A stretch of DNA of 64,000 bases from positions 1-64,000 of the forward strand of contig JAIXMP010000031.1 of NCBI GenBank assembly GCA_025677815.1, read 5' to 3'. The notes below the pieces were generated by a model that saw nothing but the letters and a program-made list of their open reading frames with translations, searched no databases and had not been told where the DNA came from. Within the stretch, counting starts at the first letter, position 1. Every line of letters starts with the position of its first letter. This DNA is from Phascolomyces articulosus (Eukaryota; Mucoromycota; Mucoromycetes; Mucorales; Lichtheimiaceae). The position numbers were made by a program, and so were the translations under genes. This document shows, in pieces, positions 46,864-59,546 of this stretch.

Positions 46864-49448
46864 TCATGCTGGGCTAAAAAAACTATCTATCGAATTGATA
46901 AAACGGGTAAGATAAGAAGGGTCATTTGAACTTCTGACAAAATGGGATTGTAAATGAGCACATGAAATGTTGATGATATCGACAAATAATGAGTAACCCG
47001 GTAAAGGATATTTTTGATATACTGTAAAATCTCCTCCTTCCTGCTGCTTTGTGACGATTGCGTTCAATGGTGATAATGATGTAGGAATGGTAAGGGTATC
47101 GGATGGGAACAATGAATGAATAGCATTGATGCACTGATAAAACTTGCGATGGATAGAGATGGGGATGTTAGGACCTGCTGCAGTGATTAAAACATGCATT
47201 GCGCGAGAGACAAGTTCAAATGTAATCACTATAATATGAAATAAAGGACGGATGAGCAAAATGGAAAGCCATCGTATTTTGCAACTTTTTTTCAAAAAAA
47301 AAAAAAAAAGTCAGAAGAACGCTTACTTGAAGGCATATCGTTTGGAGAATTTAACATTTGTATCATGACATTGAGCATTAATTCACATGATCGTAATACG
47401 GTTTCTCTTGCTTGTTCACGTATAGAATGTAATAATTCTGGATTGATATTGTCGTCCATCGAATTAATACAGTCTTCTTGTTGACTGCCATTGCGATTGG
47501 TAGGAAATATTGGCTTGACCAAACAAACGTGGACACGCATGATATTAACATGAGCAAAACAAAATATAATTGCTTTCACCCAATCTGTCTCCGTCACTAA
47601 TTTGACATCTTCATTGAACAAATCACTACAAAGTCGCAACCTTTCCGGTGTTGTTGTCCACCATTCCCTTATAATTTCATCACATCGAATGATTGTTTCC
47701 ATGCTTATTGTTTCCAGTTTTCTATCAAGACGTTCTGGTCCCTTTTTTGTAGGAATAAATGTTAAAAAAAAGAACCATCCTCAGTATTCCATATGACAAA
47801 CCCCCCCCCACCCATCACCACTTCATTTTTTCCCAACAAATAATATTAACTTACCGTTACTATCCTCATATAAAAATTATTGCTTAATTGGATCAAACGA
47901 TTATTGATATCAATATAAAGGCCAGTAATTTCATGATCTTCATCAGGTAACTTTTCCAAAAATGTCACCGAAGGAATAGGCGAGAATATAGTTTCATTGT
48001 TAATGAAACTAATCATATTGAGCATACTTTCGGTATGTAAGAGATGGCGTTGAACAAGTCTTTTTGATATAATCTCGTTAATGTTAATGTTGTCATTTCC
48101 ACCTGTTAAATAAGATTGTTGTTGATGTTTCTCTTGATAGAGATCTTTACATAAAAGGTAAGCAATGGTAAGCATGCGACGTGCTTCCATCGGTCGTAAA
48201 CGAACAAATAAAACATAATGTTTTAAAAAGCTGATGGTGACAATAGTTTCCAATCGATGATCCGGGTCATCAAATATTTCAGTAAGGAATTTTTTACATC
48301 GTTGATAGAAAAATTGGGCCAAGTAGCGTCGTTTACTGGAAGGATAGGCATTTTGATCCAATCTTCGAGTGGTGCATATTGTATCGGTACAAAGAGCTAA
48401 TGTCACAGGACATGAAAGTGGATCTGTTGTTGGTGAATTGTAATGTTTAATGAAAGAAGGTGTATGAAGAAATGCATGCGTTGGATTCCTGTGATTTATG
48501 TAAACCTGGACTAATTCATCAATAATATCTCGAATGTCACTAGGAGCAACAGAGGGCGCAGCTCGATATTGAAGAGGTGGTGATGGTAATAAAGAAGAGC
48601 CATTATGGAAATTCATATCATGGCTGTGGATATTATCATCTACATCGTCTGGCAGTAATAAAAAATCTTTACTATTACTATTTTTAGTGAGTGAATGTCG
48701 AACAGTTGCTTGTGAAAAAAGAAACCTAAATGCCCGTAAAATGACAGTTGAAAATATTGAGTTTTCAAACTGGATCGTCCGTTTTGATGATGATGGTGAG
48801 GAAGAGGATAAATCTTTAAAGAGAGATTGGAATGGTGATAAATAACGAATGGATGCATGACTATACATGAGCAATTCTTCCATGGTATTGATAGTTGTAT
48901 GAAGTTTAACCAATCCATTTTCAACCGTTAACTTCCATTCCATTTGTTCTTGCTGTTTGGGAGATAATTCCTTATTGTTATTATTATTCGGGTTATTCGA
49001 GTTGCTATTATATTGACGTATTATTTTTTCAGTTTGAGCAAGTTCTTTTTCCAACTGTTGAACTTGATAATGCCAATATTCTAATGAATCCTTGACAAAT
49101 TCTTTTGGCATTAAATCGCTATGACGATAATTGTTGTTGTTATCAATAAAGTCATTGTGTAACTGCTCTTGTCGTCCTTGTTCCTGGTCTTCTTCATTCT
49201 GCCGATGCTGCCGTTGATTGTTTTGACGACTCACAACAATACATTCAATATTTCGTTTTGCGCATCGTATACATACATTTGAATTCGGTGACCAGAAACA
49301 GCCTTTTTGTCGTTTTTGACAGGCTTTTCAAGATAAAAATTATAGTATTAGTTGATAGAAAAAGAATAAAAAAAGAGAGAATGGAAAAAAAAAGTTATTG
49401 TATGTTTGTGTCGTTTTTTTTACCTCTACAAGGTATATTGCGTGGCAT
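46864..49448 (-). CDS. Zn(II)2Cys6 fungal transcription factor
   Basis: Four exons on the minus strand: 49424-49448, 47855-49323, 47327-47741 and 46864-47228, giving 757 aa. A 25-base first exon (MPRNIPCR plus one base) supplies the first zinc ligand. Across the splice the cluster is complete: C7-x2-C10-x6-C17-x8-C26-x2-C29-x6-C36. A Gln/Asn-rich linker and a leucine-zipper-like coil (YQVQ-LEKELAQTEK region, about residue 95-120) follow, as in Gal4-type dimers. The fungal-specific middle homology region begins near HAFLHTPSFIKHY and contains RLRPMEARRMLTIAYLLCKDL. The C-terminus has no recognised domain. It is a nuclear regulator of unknown target genes; no metabolic cluster is next to it. 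The tiny first exon would be missed by frame-based prediction. Confidence 0.88.
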
Positions 49449-49915
49449 ATATATAGTATTTTGTGTGCCGGTTACGAATGTATAAACAATAGTGAAGAAA
49501 GAGGAGATTGCCAGCTGTTCTTATTTCCCACAGCAACAAAAAAATGTAACTAAGCATGACCAACAGTGACCTCACTCAGCATAGTAAGGCGATCATAAAA
49601 AAAAATCGAGACATAATTTCTATGATCTATGCTTTGTTGTCATCAAGTAACCCAACATAACTTCTGGACAAGACACTAAAATTCTGTAGTATTATATTGA
49701 ATAAAGGTGTATCAACATCAATGTAGCTGTTGGTATCCTATATGGATTTACGCTCACACACGGTGGTATGATTTTGTTAATATTAGTCACCTCGAATAAT
49801 GCTCATAATCCTTTATTATGTTACATCAGTGTAACAATATAACCAGAGGTATCATTAAGTATATAATGTTTTCTGTATTCATACATCAATAGCAATACTA
49901 TTTACTTTAGAGAAC
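49449..49915. promoter_or_regulatory. upstream region of the Zn2Cys6 gene
   Basis: About 470 bp between the start of the Zn2Cys6 gene and the 3' end of the F-box gene, both on the minus strand. AT-rich; no gene or clear motif seen. Confidence 0.4.
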
Positions 49916-52631
49916 TCAATAAACCCCATTTACATCATATCCTGTTTGTTGTCCATGGTGACATCCACATTCGTCGCAATATGTTTTTTTATATTGAATT
50001 TCCCTGGCAGGATACCCACGGTAATAATAATCGTCATCACTGTTACTATCAGAATCACTACTATCAGAATCAAAGTCAAAGTTGTTATTTGGTTCTTGAA
50101 TTGAATATAATTTGTGCAAACATTCCACTTTATCATCCTGATTCATCAGAGATGCTGCTGACATAGACGAAGGATCGGAAGGTCGCTTCCACCCTTTTAG
50201 TGTGACCCATGATTTAATATGCACAACAAAACGACGATCATTCCATTGATGTTCTTGGAATAATCGAAATAACCTTGGCTTGTCAAACGCTTCTATACGA
50301 TTATCGCTTTCATCCGTAATCTCGAGATATTCAAGTAATGGTAATGATGCAAGCGCTTTCAATTCTTTTGCATATAAAAATTGATTTGATACACCTATCT
50401 TTAACGTGTGTATGTTTGAATCCTTCATACTCCCCATAAACAACACCAATAGGTTGTCTTTAAAATTCACATTTGTAACGTCAAGCGTACGAAGAGATCC
50501 ACATGTCCCAATACTAGTGATTAGATCCACAATTCTACTATCCATATCACAACTATGCTTCATACTGATTTCAAGGGACCAAAGGCTTTTAGTTTTTTCA
50601 AAGAACGTAGATGCACCCATCGATGACATTGTAGATGAAGTTATTGTTTGTAGATTGTCGTCTCTAGCTATTGATCCTATTGATTGCCCATTCTCACTGT
50701 CACTGTTCAAGTCAAATGCTCTTTGTATATCAATTCTGAGTTTTCCAAGCTGAGGCAGACTCCCAAGAGCTTGATATACCCCACCATCCTTGTACAAATA
50801 TCGCCAGTTTAACTGTATATCATTGAGGTGAGAACAGGTTAATAGTAACTTGGAAAACAGCTGAGGACCGTTAGACGCGGTGTCTTCCTCATCAGTATCT
50901 TGTAATAGAAGTACGAGCTTTTGTATATTAGATGCACTGCTTTTTGACAATAGAGTAAATAGCGTTTGAAAAGTGAGAACATCTCCATTTTTTATATTAA
51001 GTGTTTCCAGGCTATGGTACCACCTTTCCATAAACAACCCAAGTACATGATCAATATTGGAATCAATCTCTATTTCCGGGAGAAATGTCAAAGATAATGA
51101 TTTCAAGCCAGCTGTCCTTGTTGTTAGCGAGTTCAGAGGTTGAGCATTATAGGTAGTAGATAACACATCATCATTGACAGCAGTAGTGTGTGATAAAACT
51201 AGATGTTGTAGCTGTGGAGCATCACTGTATATGACTTTGAGTATCTCTGTATAATTGCCCCGTGCGTTGAGTACACTAAGCGAGGTCAGCGTAGGTGTTT
51301 TGATCAGTATCTGATTCAATAAACTGGGAGGAATTATATATGTATAGGAGATATCTGTTAGAGACAAATCGGATGAGACTAGCGATGACATGATTTGTTG
51401 TGTATCAATCGGCCCGTTTAAATGAACTGCAATAGTGTGAATATAATTGCATGTTCGTACTGCATCTACCAATCCTTCATTATGGTGAAAATTATGATTG
51501 CGTGAATGATGATTCAATTCCAATTTTTTGATCGAGTCCTTGCTGAGCAGTAAAATATCTTGCAATTGTTGATTATTGAAAGGTCGTATATCTTTTAGAA
51601 AAAAAAATGAATGTGTACATCTCGTTTAATAAATGCTCTCTTAAAGCCGATCCAGAAATAATAATTATGATTCTCATTTATTTCTTCTCCCCTTCCCAAC
51701 CCCTCTCCTGCCCTTCATTGGACTAGGTATGCAAAAAAAAAGACTTACTCAATGTTTCGATTTTGTTCCAACCATGTTCAATTAGATTCTTAAACACAAT
51801 ATTCGAGTTACTATTACTATCGCTCTCGTGCCATGTAATTTGAGGGAGATTTATGTCATGGAATCGGAAAAATGAAAAGTCGTCCATATCACACAACTCT
51901 AATTTCAAAGTCTTAGCATGATGGGGTGGAAGACGTTGAACGAACTGACATAAAAGACGAGAACGATGACCGATAGTAGCATCAATGTGTGATCCTAATC
52001 CTGGCCATGCTTGCAAAATAAACTTGTACCAAAACCAGCATGTGAGCGCCAATTGACCCTGCGTCTCCCAAGACATGAAAGAGAGAATGTTGGAAACAAT
52101 TTCATAGGGTAAACGCCGCATAAGCCAGTGGTTTTGATATTCAATTTCTTTCATTACACGATCGTATTGATTGTGTAGCTGTTTCTTTTGATCAAGAAAC
52201 GTTTGTATGGAAAGAGTGTCGGAACCTTTCTTGTAAGTACATGCAGCTTCGAATAGTTCGCTATATCGAATGAAAATGCAAGCTTTCATCCAATACAAGT
52301 CTGGACAGTGTTGATGGACCTGTTGTTGTCGTTGGTTGTTGTTATTAATGTTCACTTCTACCTGCATACAATCGTCCATTGCTTCTTGATATTTGTGTAA
52401 CTTTTCATAGACAACAGCACGATGCAACAAAATGATGGATTCAACATTGTGATGCAGGGCATCTAATGCTTGGGTATAAAAATCCATCGCTTGCGCGTAA
52501 TTTTGTGTTGAATAGGCATGTCTTCCTTGCTCAAACGCGTTTTGAGTAGTGGTGAGATCTAAATGGGTAGATGTGAAATGTGACCATGGATCTTCATATG
52601 ATGAAGGGAAAGGGGTTGTAGTGGTCACCAT
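49916..52631 (-). CDS. TPR / F-box / leucine-rich-repeat protein (Pof3/Dia2-like architecture)
   Basis: Two exons on the minus strand, 51749-52631 and 49916-51591, giving 852 aa. TPR repeats span about residues 31-135 (AQAMDFYTQALDALHH). An F-box follows at about 172-212 (RRLPYEIVSNILSFMSWETQ, then LALTCWFWYKFI), then irregular leucine-rich repeats to about 720 (PTLTSLSVLNA, LQHLVLSHT, LRTLDVTNVNF). F-box proteins bind Skp1 in SCF ubiquitin ligases, and LRRs pick the substrate. The TPR-F-box-LRR order is that of fission yeast Pof3 and budding yeast Dia2, which act at replication forks. The LRR part is not close enough by eye to call orthology, and a lineage-expanded family is equally likely. 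The tail has KPRLFRLFQEH, an acidic Asp/Ser run and a final CDECGCHHGQQT. Two decayed paralogues lie at 32857-35468 and 60711-61925. Confidence 0.88.
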
Positions 52632-54226
52632 GATAAGTAATCACGTCTGTAACTGTAACGAAGAATAATAAAAGAAAGCGGAATGGTTTTTGCCCCAGCT
52701 TTGTTGAATGCATGAAATTTATGTTCCATGTTTAAAAAAATAGTTCCTCTTAATTGCCCAGATTTTTGCAAGTTATCAATATGGTTCAATGACATGCTAC
52801 AACACAATTCTTTGATAATACTTGATGCCATATATTTATATAATACAAACAAAATATAAAAAATATGAGTACAGTGTAGCATTTATAAATTAAGATGATA
52901 GATATTTGTATGGATATGCTGTAATAGTATAGTTTTAAAAATAACCCTCATTGTTGTATATTAAAAAGAGCCGTTGACCCAGTCTTCTTGTATTGCATAA
53001 AATTTATGTTACTCAGTGAGAAATTTTACAAGTAATCTCAGTGGGGAAGTATCTTAACTGTATATTGCTTGTACATAATACATTGCACTAAATGTTATTA
53101 TTCTTTCTACTACTACTACTACTACTTGATCATATTATTTATGAATGAGTGCTATAATTGATTATGTATAGCACAATATAAGTTAGCACATCATATACGT
53201 AACACTTTTCTGGAGGATCTCCTTTAATTTAATTGTGGATATTATGAAGACTTTTATTCCATGCCTAGCTATTACCACTATATGTATCACATTTAAAGTC
53301 TTCTGTCCTGGAACACATTAGTACATAATGGATGACCTAGCTATTGTATATAACAATACAGGATCCAACTATAAATGAATAAACCATGTCTTTTTCAGCC
53401 ACATCACCCGGTCTTCTTCTATATTCCTAATATAATAAGCAGCATTCATGATTTTCCAAGTAATAGTATTATCAATAATTTCACGTTATCACCTATATAT
53501 GATATAAATGACAAGTTTTTTTTATCGTATTCCCATTATAGGTATCACAACCTTAAAAAGAAGAAGATAAAGTAATACAACTACGTAACAAAGAAAGGAA
53601 AAGCTTTTTCCATCGATATTTATTTTTTTGGGGGGGGAAGAGAAGAGAAGGAAAAAGGCGGTATAAAAAAAAAGAATGAATAATAAAAAAAACCTGTGAT
53701 CGGAAATTAAACCAATGAAAGTCTTCAAAAGTAAGCACATTGAAGAAAAATGACGTTTATTATTACTGCTGCTACAATCATCACAACAACACAGAGAGAT
53801 GGATCGATAGATATAGAGGAAAAACGTAATCAACCCCATGGACCCTGAATGAATCGGTGTATTTAAAGGCGGTGTTCATTTTATTATATTAGTCAACAGA
53901 CGTAAAACCCAGAAGTAACAACAAATCATCATAATTTCATCAGGGACCCTTTTTTTTTGTTGATTTTTTGGATGACTCAGATTTTCTCTCACTTGTTTCG
54001 TTTTGGGGGACCCTGGAAAATTATGTAATCGATCACAGACTCCGTTCATTTTTTCTATAGTGGAAAACTTTTTTTTTTGAACCCTGTTTTTGTTCCCTTA
54101 TTTCTTTTGGCCCTTTTTTTTTTTATTTTTTTTACTTCTTTTTCTTTCTTTCTTCTTTACTCTTCCATCCACAACACCCCCACACGCAAATTCCTTCTAT
54201 TTCTTTATTTTATATATTCCAATACA
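52632..54226. promoter_or_regulatory. divergent promoter region between the F-box gene and the deacetylase
   Basis: About 1.6 kb between divergently transcribed genes. The right part (54060-54226) is a long pyrimidine-rich leader before the deacetylase ATG. A CTA trinucleotide repeat lies near 53108-53126. An 85-codon minus-strand frame at 52625-52882 has no recognisable content and is not accepted. Confidence 0.5.
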
Positions 54227-55927
54227 ATGTGTCCTATTCAAGATAATAACAAATGTTGTTCTGGTCCTATTACCAAAATCATCAATGCAAGATTGTTGAA
54301 AAACCATGAAATTGTCGAAGGCTCTTACCTTTGGTTTCAAAATGGCAAGATTATTGACCCACAAAGCTTGTTTTTCGATCATTTAAGAGATGCAGATGAA
54401 ATCATTGATGCCAAGGGTTTATTGGTCGTTCCCGGTTTTATTGATACCCAAATTAATGGTGCTTATGGCATTGATTTTGCTGATTATGAAGGTTCGGATG
54501 AAAAGATTCAAGCAGATATAAACAAGGTTGCCAAGGGTTTATTACAATATGGTTGTACTTCTTTTTGTCCTACCGTTGTTAGTTCTGAACCTGCCGTATA
54601 TAAAAAGGTAAGATGATTATACTTTTTTTACAATCGAATATATCATTTGGAAATGAATGACTGATAAAAAATGGATTGTGGTTTCAGGTGCTTCCCCACT
54701 TGAATGCCCGCAAGGGTTCAGCAACAGGTGGAGCGGAAATTCTCGGTGCTCATATTGAAGGACCCTTCATTTCAGTCGAAAAAAAGGGTGCACATAAACA
54801 ATCTGTTTTCCGAACCGCTGAAAATGGTATTCAAGATTTTGATGAAGCTTATGGTGAAGAACTCAAGAAGGGAAACAAGGCTGTAAGTATCATGACTTTG
54901 GCTCCTGAGTTAAATGGTGTGAATGATACGATTCCTGATATCGTTGCTCGAGGTATCAAGGTGGCTCTTGGTCACACTTCTTGTCGAATTGCCGAAGCCG
55001 AACAAGCCGTTGTCAAAGGTGCTACTAGTATTACTCATTTGTTTAATGCCATGCAAGCCGTAAGTTATTTTTTTTCCTATTTACTAGTTGTAGTATCGTT
55101 GTTTTTTTTTCAAGAAGAAAAGGATAGAAAAACTCAGTTTTTTCATTTTTTGGGTTTAATTGTCTTAGTTTCACCATCGTGACCCTGGATTGATTGGTGT
55201 TCTCGGAGCAGCTGACTTGCCCATTCCTGAATCACCCAAGGGTCATCCAGAACCTTCTGATACCTCTCCTTGCCGTACCAAACCTGACCCTCGTCCATTT
55301 TATGGTATTATTTGTGATGGTGTTCATGTTCATCCTAATTCCGTTCGTATGGCTTATTATTCTCATCCTACTGGTGCTGTCTTAGTGACTGTAAGTAATC
55401 TTTGAAGTAAAAATTAATAATTATAATGGAACATAAAAGTCTGGGTTGACTCATCTGGTTGAAACGGGAAATAATATATAGGATGCATTATCTGCCATGG
55501 GTTTACCTGCTGGCACGTATTCTCTTGGTGGCCGTGATGTTGCAGTGGATCACAACGGTGCTGCTTATGTCAAAGGCACAAGTACTTTGGCAGGAAGGTA
55601 AGAAGGATCATCATTACGTCATATTTATTGTAAGGGAGAGAGAGAGAGATGCAAGTATATGTAACAAATGACTAAATTATTATATTTTACAATAGTACAA
55701 TCACTATTGATGAATGTATTCGAAACTTTCAAAAATTCACCAACTGTACTGTAGTAGAAGCTGTTGAAGCAGCAACCTTACACCCTGCAGAATTACTTGG
55801 TATCAGTGATCGTAAAGGTACTTTGAATGTCGGTGGTGATGCAGACTTTGTGTTCCTGGATGACTTTACTGGTGAACTCAAGGTTGATCGTGTTTATGTT
55901 GCTGGTGAACAAGTCAAGTTAAATTAG
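54227..55927 (+). CDS. DAC1: N-acetylglucosamine-6-phosphate deacetylase
   Basis: Five exons: 54227-54607, 54688-55059, 55169-55390, 55482-55597 and 55696-55927, giving 440 aa, the normal fungal length. It removes acetate from GlcNAc-6-phosphate to give glucosamine-6-phosphate, the second step of cytosolic GlcNAc use and chitin recycling. Amidohydrolase-fold landmarks are all present: [13 protein letters not shown], the metal-ligand glutamate E151 in HIEGPF, H223 in LGHTS, H244 in THLFNAM, DGVHVHP, and the catalytic Asp D326 in TDALSAMG right after an intron. [12 protein letters not shown] closes the barrel. The first in-frame ATG after the pyrimidine leader gives MCPIQDNN. The neighbouring genes are not GlcNAc genes (no kinase, transporter or deaminase), so it is not in a catabolic cluster here. 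Confidence 0.96.
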
Positions 55928-56250
55928 AAAGTTATGCACACATACACATCAAACATGTAAAAAAAACACTGTATTATTCCCCCCATGCACCCCAATTTTT
56001 TTCCACATCATTCATTATTATATATATATGACCCCAATTAACATGGTGTACAACAACAAATGACACGTAATATATACACACAAATACACACATCCATATT
56101 ATTATATAACAACATAAAAAACAACATATGTACTATTTTTTTTTAAAAAAAAGCATTCCCACTTATTTATTTTTCTTTGATACAAAATCCTTCATCTTTT
56201 TTCTCACTGTTTTTCATTATGTATTTAATATCATGAATTAAAAAAAAAAG
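55928..56250. other. convergent 3' region between deacetylase and coiled-coil gene
   Basis: A spacer of about 320 bp with AT-rich sequence and CA-repeat-like stretches (near 56070-56095). Two genes end here tail to tail; no gene is seen. Confidence 0.45.
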
Positions 56251-56959
56251 TCAACGAGATCCATCCAACTTGTTTTGTAATGTGGTTGCTTGTTGTTTTA
56301 ATTCATCCGAATGTTTTTCCAAATCTTTGATTTTAAGTTGCAATCGTTTTCTTTGACGTAAGCTTTCAGCGCCACGCCATGCCTCCATGGAATCAGACAA
56401 TTGAACATCTGTTCTTTGAATTTTTCCTTCAACAGTTGCCAACAATGCTTGATATGTCCCCAGATCAAAAGAATCGTTTGATTGCTGTTGCTTACGTCGT
56501 CGAATGATTGCCTTATATCTTTTCAACTTTCGTTTAGCTCTTCTTTGCTCGCTTTTGCTCAAACCAATTTTTTGAGAAAGATCAGTTACTCGTTCCTATA
56601 GTTTAGCAAACAATAGAAAAAGGGAGAGAGGGAAAGATCTCCCCCCTCTCTCTCTCTCTCCAAAGAAATGGGTGATCCTCACAATATGTATATGTGGATA
56701 GATAGAATAAAGAAAGCGAGAAAGAGAAAGAGAATTATCCTTGATTCAAAATTCAAGTTAAAAAACTTACCTGCACTTGATTGTTTTGATTTGAATCAGC
56801 TGAAGATGCTGTTGTTGCATTTTGTTGTTGTTCTAGCTGTTTCGTTTCTTTATCAAATGCGTTATACAACGCGTCAAGCAATAATTGGAGACCTGGATGA
56901 TGTGGCTCCATGGTTAGAGTGTTACGCGTTTGCTGGATTAATGCTTTTGTAGATTCCAT
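56251..56959 (-). CDS. hypothetical 177-aa basic coiled-coil protein
   Basis: I do not recognise the family. Two exons on the minus strand, 56771-56959 and 56251-56595, join in frame across a 175-bp intron that contains a CT repeat. The N-terminal part (ALIQQTRNTLTMEPHHPGLQ, then LLDALYNAFDKETKQLEQQ) looks like a short helical hairpin. A Ser/Asn linker follows, then a strongly basic helix (RRAKRKLKRYKAIIRRRKQQ, about 83-103) and a C-terminal coiled coil (about 135-170, KIKDLEKHSDELKQQATTLQ). The basic patch could be a nuclear signal or RNA/DNA contact. No membrane segment or metal site is seen. Start: the ATG at 56959 is the first in the exon-1 frame. Confidence in a real gene comes from the matching splice phases and heptad pattern. 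Confidence 0.62.
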
Positions 56960-58716
56960 GACACGTAAATGTTTTGGTTTGAAGAAAAAAAGTAGTTTCT
57001 GCGCGTCACCTGTTCTTTCTTTATTTTATGCGTGTCGCTATTTGGAATTGAGCTCTTGGGATCAAAAAATAATTGGCACCAAAGGCATAACCCTACTTTT
57101 ATCCAAAATAACAAGCACTTCCAACATATTACATATATATCCCGTTTTATGATCAGCAGGTTGGCACTTATCAAAGGGGTATGAAGTATTTTCTAATTTT
57201 TAACCGTTATCGATATCGATATGTACACCACAATCTTTTTTGAGCGTTTCACGTTTATATTTGCCTAAAAATACCGCATGTCTTGTTGACAATGGTCCGT
57301 TTATTCTTCATGCCATGATTTTAGCTAATTGTCATAGCAAGCGTTTCTCATCTTTTAACCATAGATGGAGCCTTTTATTCTGTTCTTAATTACTTGGTAT
57401 ATCTTTTGCAATATTACTTTGTGTCATTCAATAAAACAAAGCATGTAAATACAGCTAGTATGGAAACATTATGAAGATCTGGTTCTTCAAAAAAAAAAAA
57501 AAACAAAAACAAAAAGTTAATTAAAAAATGACAAGATGAAAAAGAAGAATATTAAATTAAGGTTTAATATGACAAAAAAGAAAAACTTTAATAAGAAGGG
57601 GCATGGTAAACTTCTAGATTTGTTGTCATCCAAATGAATAAAAAGAGGTGATCGCAATCGATATTATAGAACAATATATATCATTTTTAATATAAAAAAA
57701 ATGAAATGAAAATTGGAAAGGGAGACTAATCTCGATTTAGCAAAAAATACAAGCCTGAACAAGTAATAGAATATGGTCATATTTACCGAGGTAATATTCA
57801 TGGTTGATGAACAGGATAGATATTATATAAATGATCTATTTCCATCGTTTCTTCTGGTATCACAACAATAAGAATAAACTCTTCTATTCAAAGATATTAT
57901 TATTAATAATAGTAGTAGTTTGATTCGGAGGGTGTGCCGTTTGACATTATACTTGATCAGGCGTTTTGTTTCGTGCCCATGATAGTATTCTATTGGAATG
58001 ATACACACTATTAATTCTCGTGTGTGCATATAAAAAAAAAGACTTTTTTTTGTACTTCTCCACACAATTTTTTATAGTAAAATAAGATGTGCACGAGCAA
58101 AATAGAATACCAAGAACGGAGCTTTTGTATCACTTATTATTATTATTTTTCCAACCCACAAAAATCTTAGCATCGTACTACCATAAAACTCCATTCCATG
58201 TGGGAATATACCAAATAAGGTACAAGTCGTTCTGTCAATCCCGATTCTCTTCATATAGATATTATTTTATAACTTGAACCATTGAAATTCACAGACCAAA
58301 AAAAAAAAATAATAAATTGTTTTTTTTTAATAAATAAATATTAAACTTGAAAAGAAATATTAAATAATAATAATAAGAAAATAATTTGAGAGAAAAATAA
58401 AGTAAAGAGTAAAGATAATAAGAAACAATAACAAAAAATAAAGTTTTTTTTTTTTTTTTAAAAAAAAAGTTATAAAAAATCATCAAAAACAAATAAAGAA
58501 GATTTGACAACATTTTTTTTTCTTTTTAGTTTTGTTTGTTGTTGCTAAGTAAAGATGATAATTGGTAATGGATTGTGTGTGTGTGTGTGTGGATGTGTGG
58601 ATGTGCGGGGGATATATTATATATATACAACAATAACAAAAAAGAAGAAATAAAAATAATAATAATAATAATGAAGGATCATTTGGAGATGAATTCCCGA
58701 TTCATGTCTCTTTTTT
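56960..58716. other. AT-rich intergenic region, no gene seen
   Basis: About 1.75 kb between the start of the coiled-coil gene and the 3' end of the SUR7-like gene. It contains A-runs near 57487-57503, a GT/AT microsatellite near 58575-58630 and only low-complexity frames. Upstream regulatory sequence of the coiled-coil gene must be at its left end. Confidence 0.45.
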
Positions 58717-59546
58717 TTAAGCCTTCAAATCATCAAAAGCGGTGGTTCTATTACGTCGACACAAACAATTAAAGGTGTACCACATTGTTGAAATTGCAGA
58801 AGCAATCATAGCACCCAAGACTAACCAAGTTCCATTACCGATAGCACCAGATATATCTTCACCTGTAGCACCATTCTTGAATTTAGCAGAAGATACAACA
58901 ATAATGATGAAAACAATAAATAAGGCACCAGTAGCCATCAATGAAACAAGCATCAAGATAAATTCAGGAAGACGTCTAAAGAAGGTGAACAAAGTGGCTT
59001 GCATGGCCAATGCAGTAGCCAAGAATGCAATCCAGTACAAAATGAACAAAGCAAGGTAGATGGAGTCGGGGAGATCAATGGAAAGTCGAATACCAAGACC
59101 TTCAGCTTCGGCTATTGTTATGATTATTATAGAAATATATTAATTATTTATGCTTCTTTAACAGAACAATAATTTTTTTTTTTAAAAAAAACAGGTAATC
59201 GAAGAGAAAACTTACGCCATTTGAAAGGGACGGTGGGGACACTGCATTCATTTACACTTTGACCAACATCACCATAACAACTTCCCCTATTATCATCATC
59301 ATCATTGTTTTGATTTGTTATTATATTATTCATATCGAGTTCCTGATAGGTAGTAATATAATAGGATAAAGATAATATTTACCATAAACCCATACGAGTA
59401 AATTTTCCATGCCATTCGACTTTAGCGAAAAAGACATCACGCAATACAGGTGCATTACCTGAACCACTGACGAGAACGAAAATCTCTAAAAGAAGAGCAA
59501 TAAATGTGAAAAAGGTAGCTCCAATTTCTTGTTTTGACAACGCCAT
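58717..59546 (-). CDS. SUR7/PalI-family four-helix membrane protein
   Basis: Three exons on the minus strand, 59383-59546, 59216-59286 and 58717-59111, giving 209 aa. Transmembrane helix 1 is about residues 10-30 (FFTFIALLLEIFVLVSG). The first outer loop carries the claudin/SUR7-type signature G53-L-W55 followed by C58 and C69. Helices 2-4 follow (LFILYWIAFLATALA, LMLVSLMATGALFIVF, TWLVLGAMIASAISTMW), and a short Cys/Arg cytosolic tail ends it. SUR7/PalI proteins sit in the plasma membrane, marking eisosomes or sensing ambient pH. The acceptor at 59287 was chosen because the nearer AG would lead into a stop, while this one restores GLW with the two cysteines. The sequence does not decide between SUR7 and PalI roles. 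Confidence 0.85.

Noticed and set aside
52625..52882. 85-codon minus-strand frame upstream of the F-box gene
   Set aside because: No recognisable motif, lies in promoter position and overlaps the start of the F-box gene by a few bases. Chance frames of this size are common here.
54077..54226. In-frame N-terminal extension of the deacetylase rich in Phe and Leu
   Set aside because: It begins without ATG, reads the pyrimidine-rich leader as a false signal peptide, and the enzyme family is cytosolic with the start at MCPIQ.
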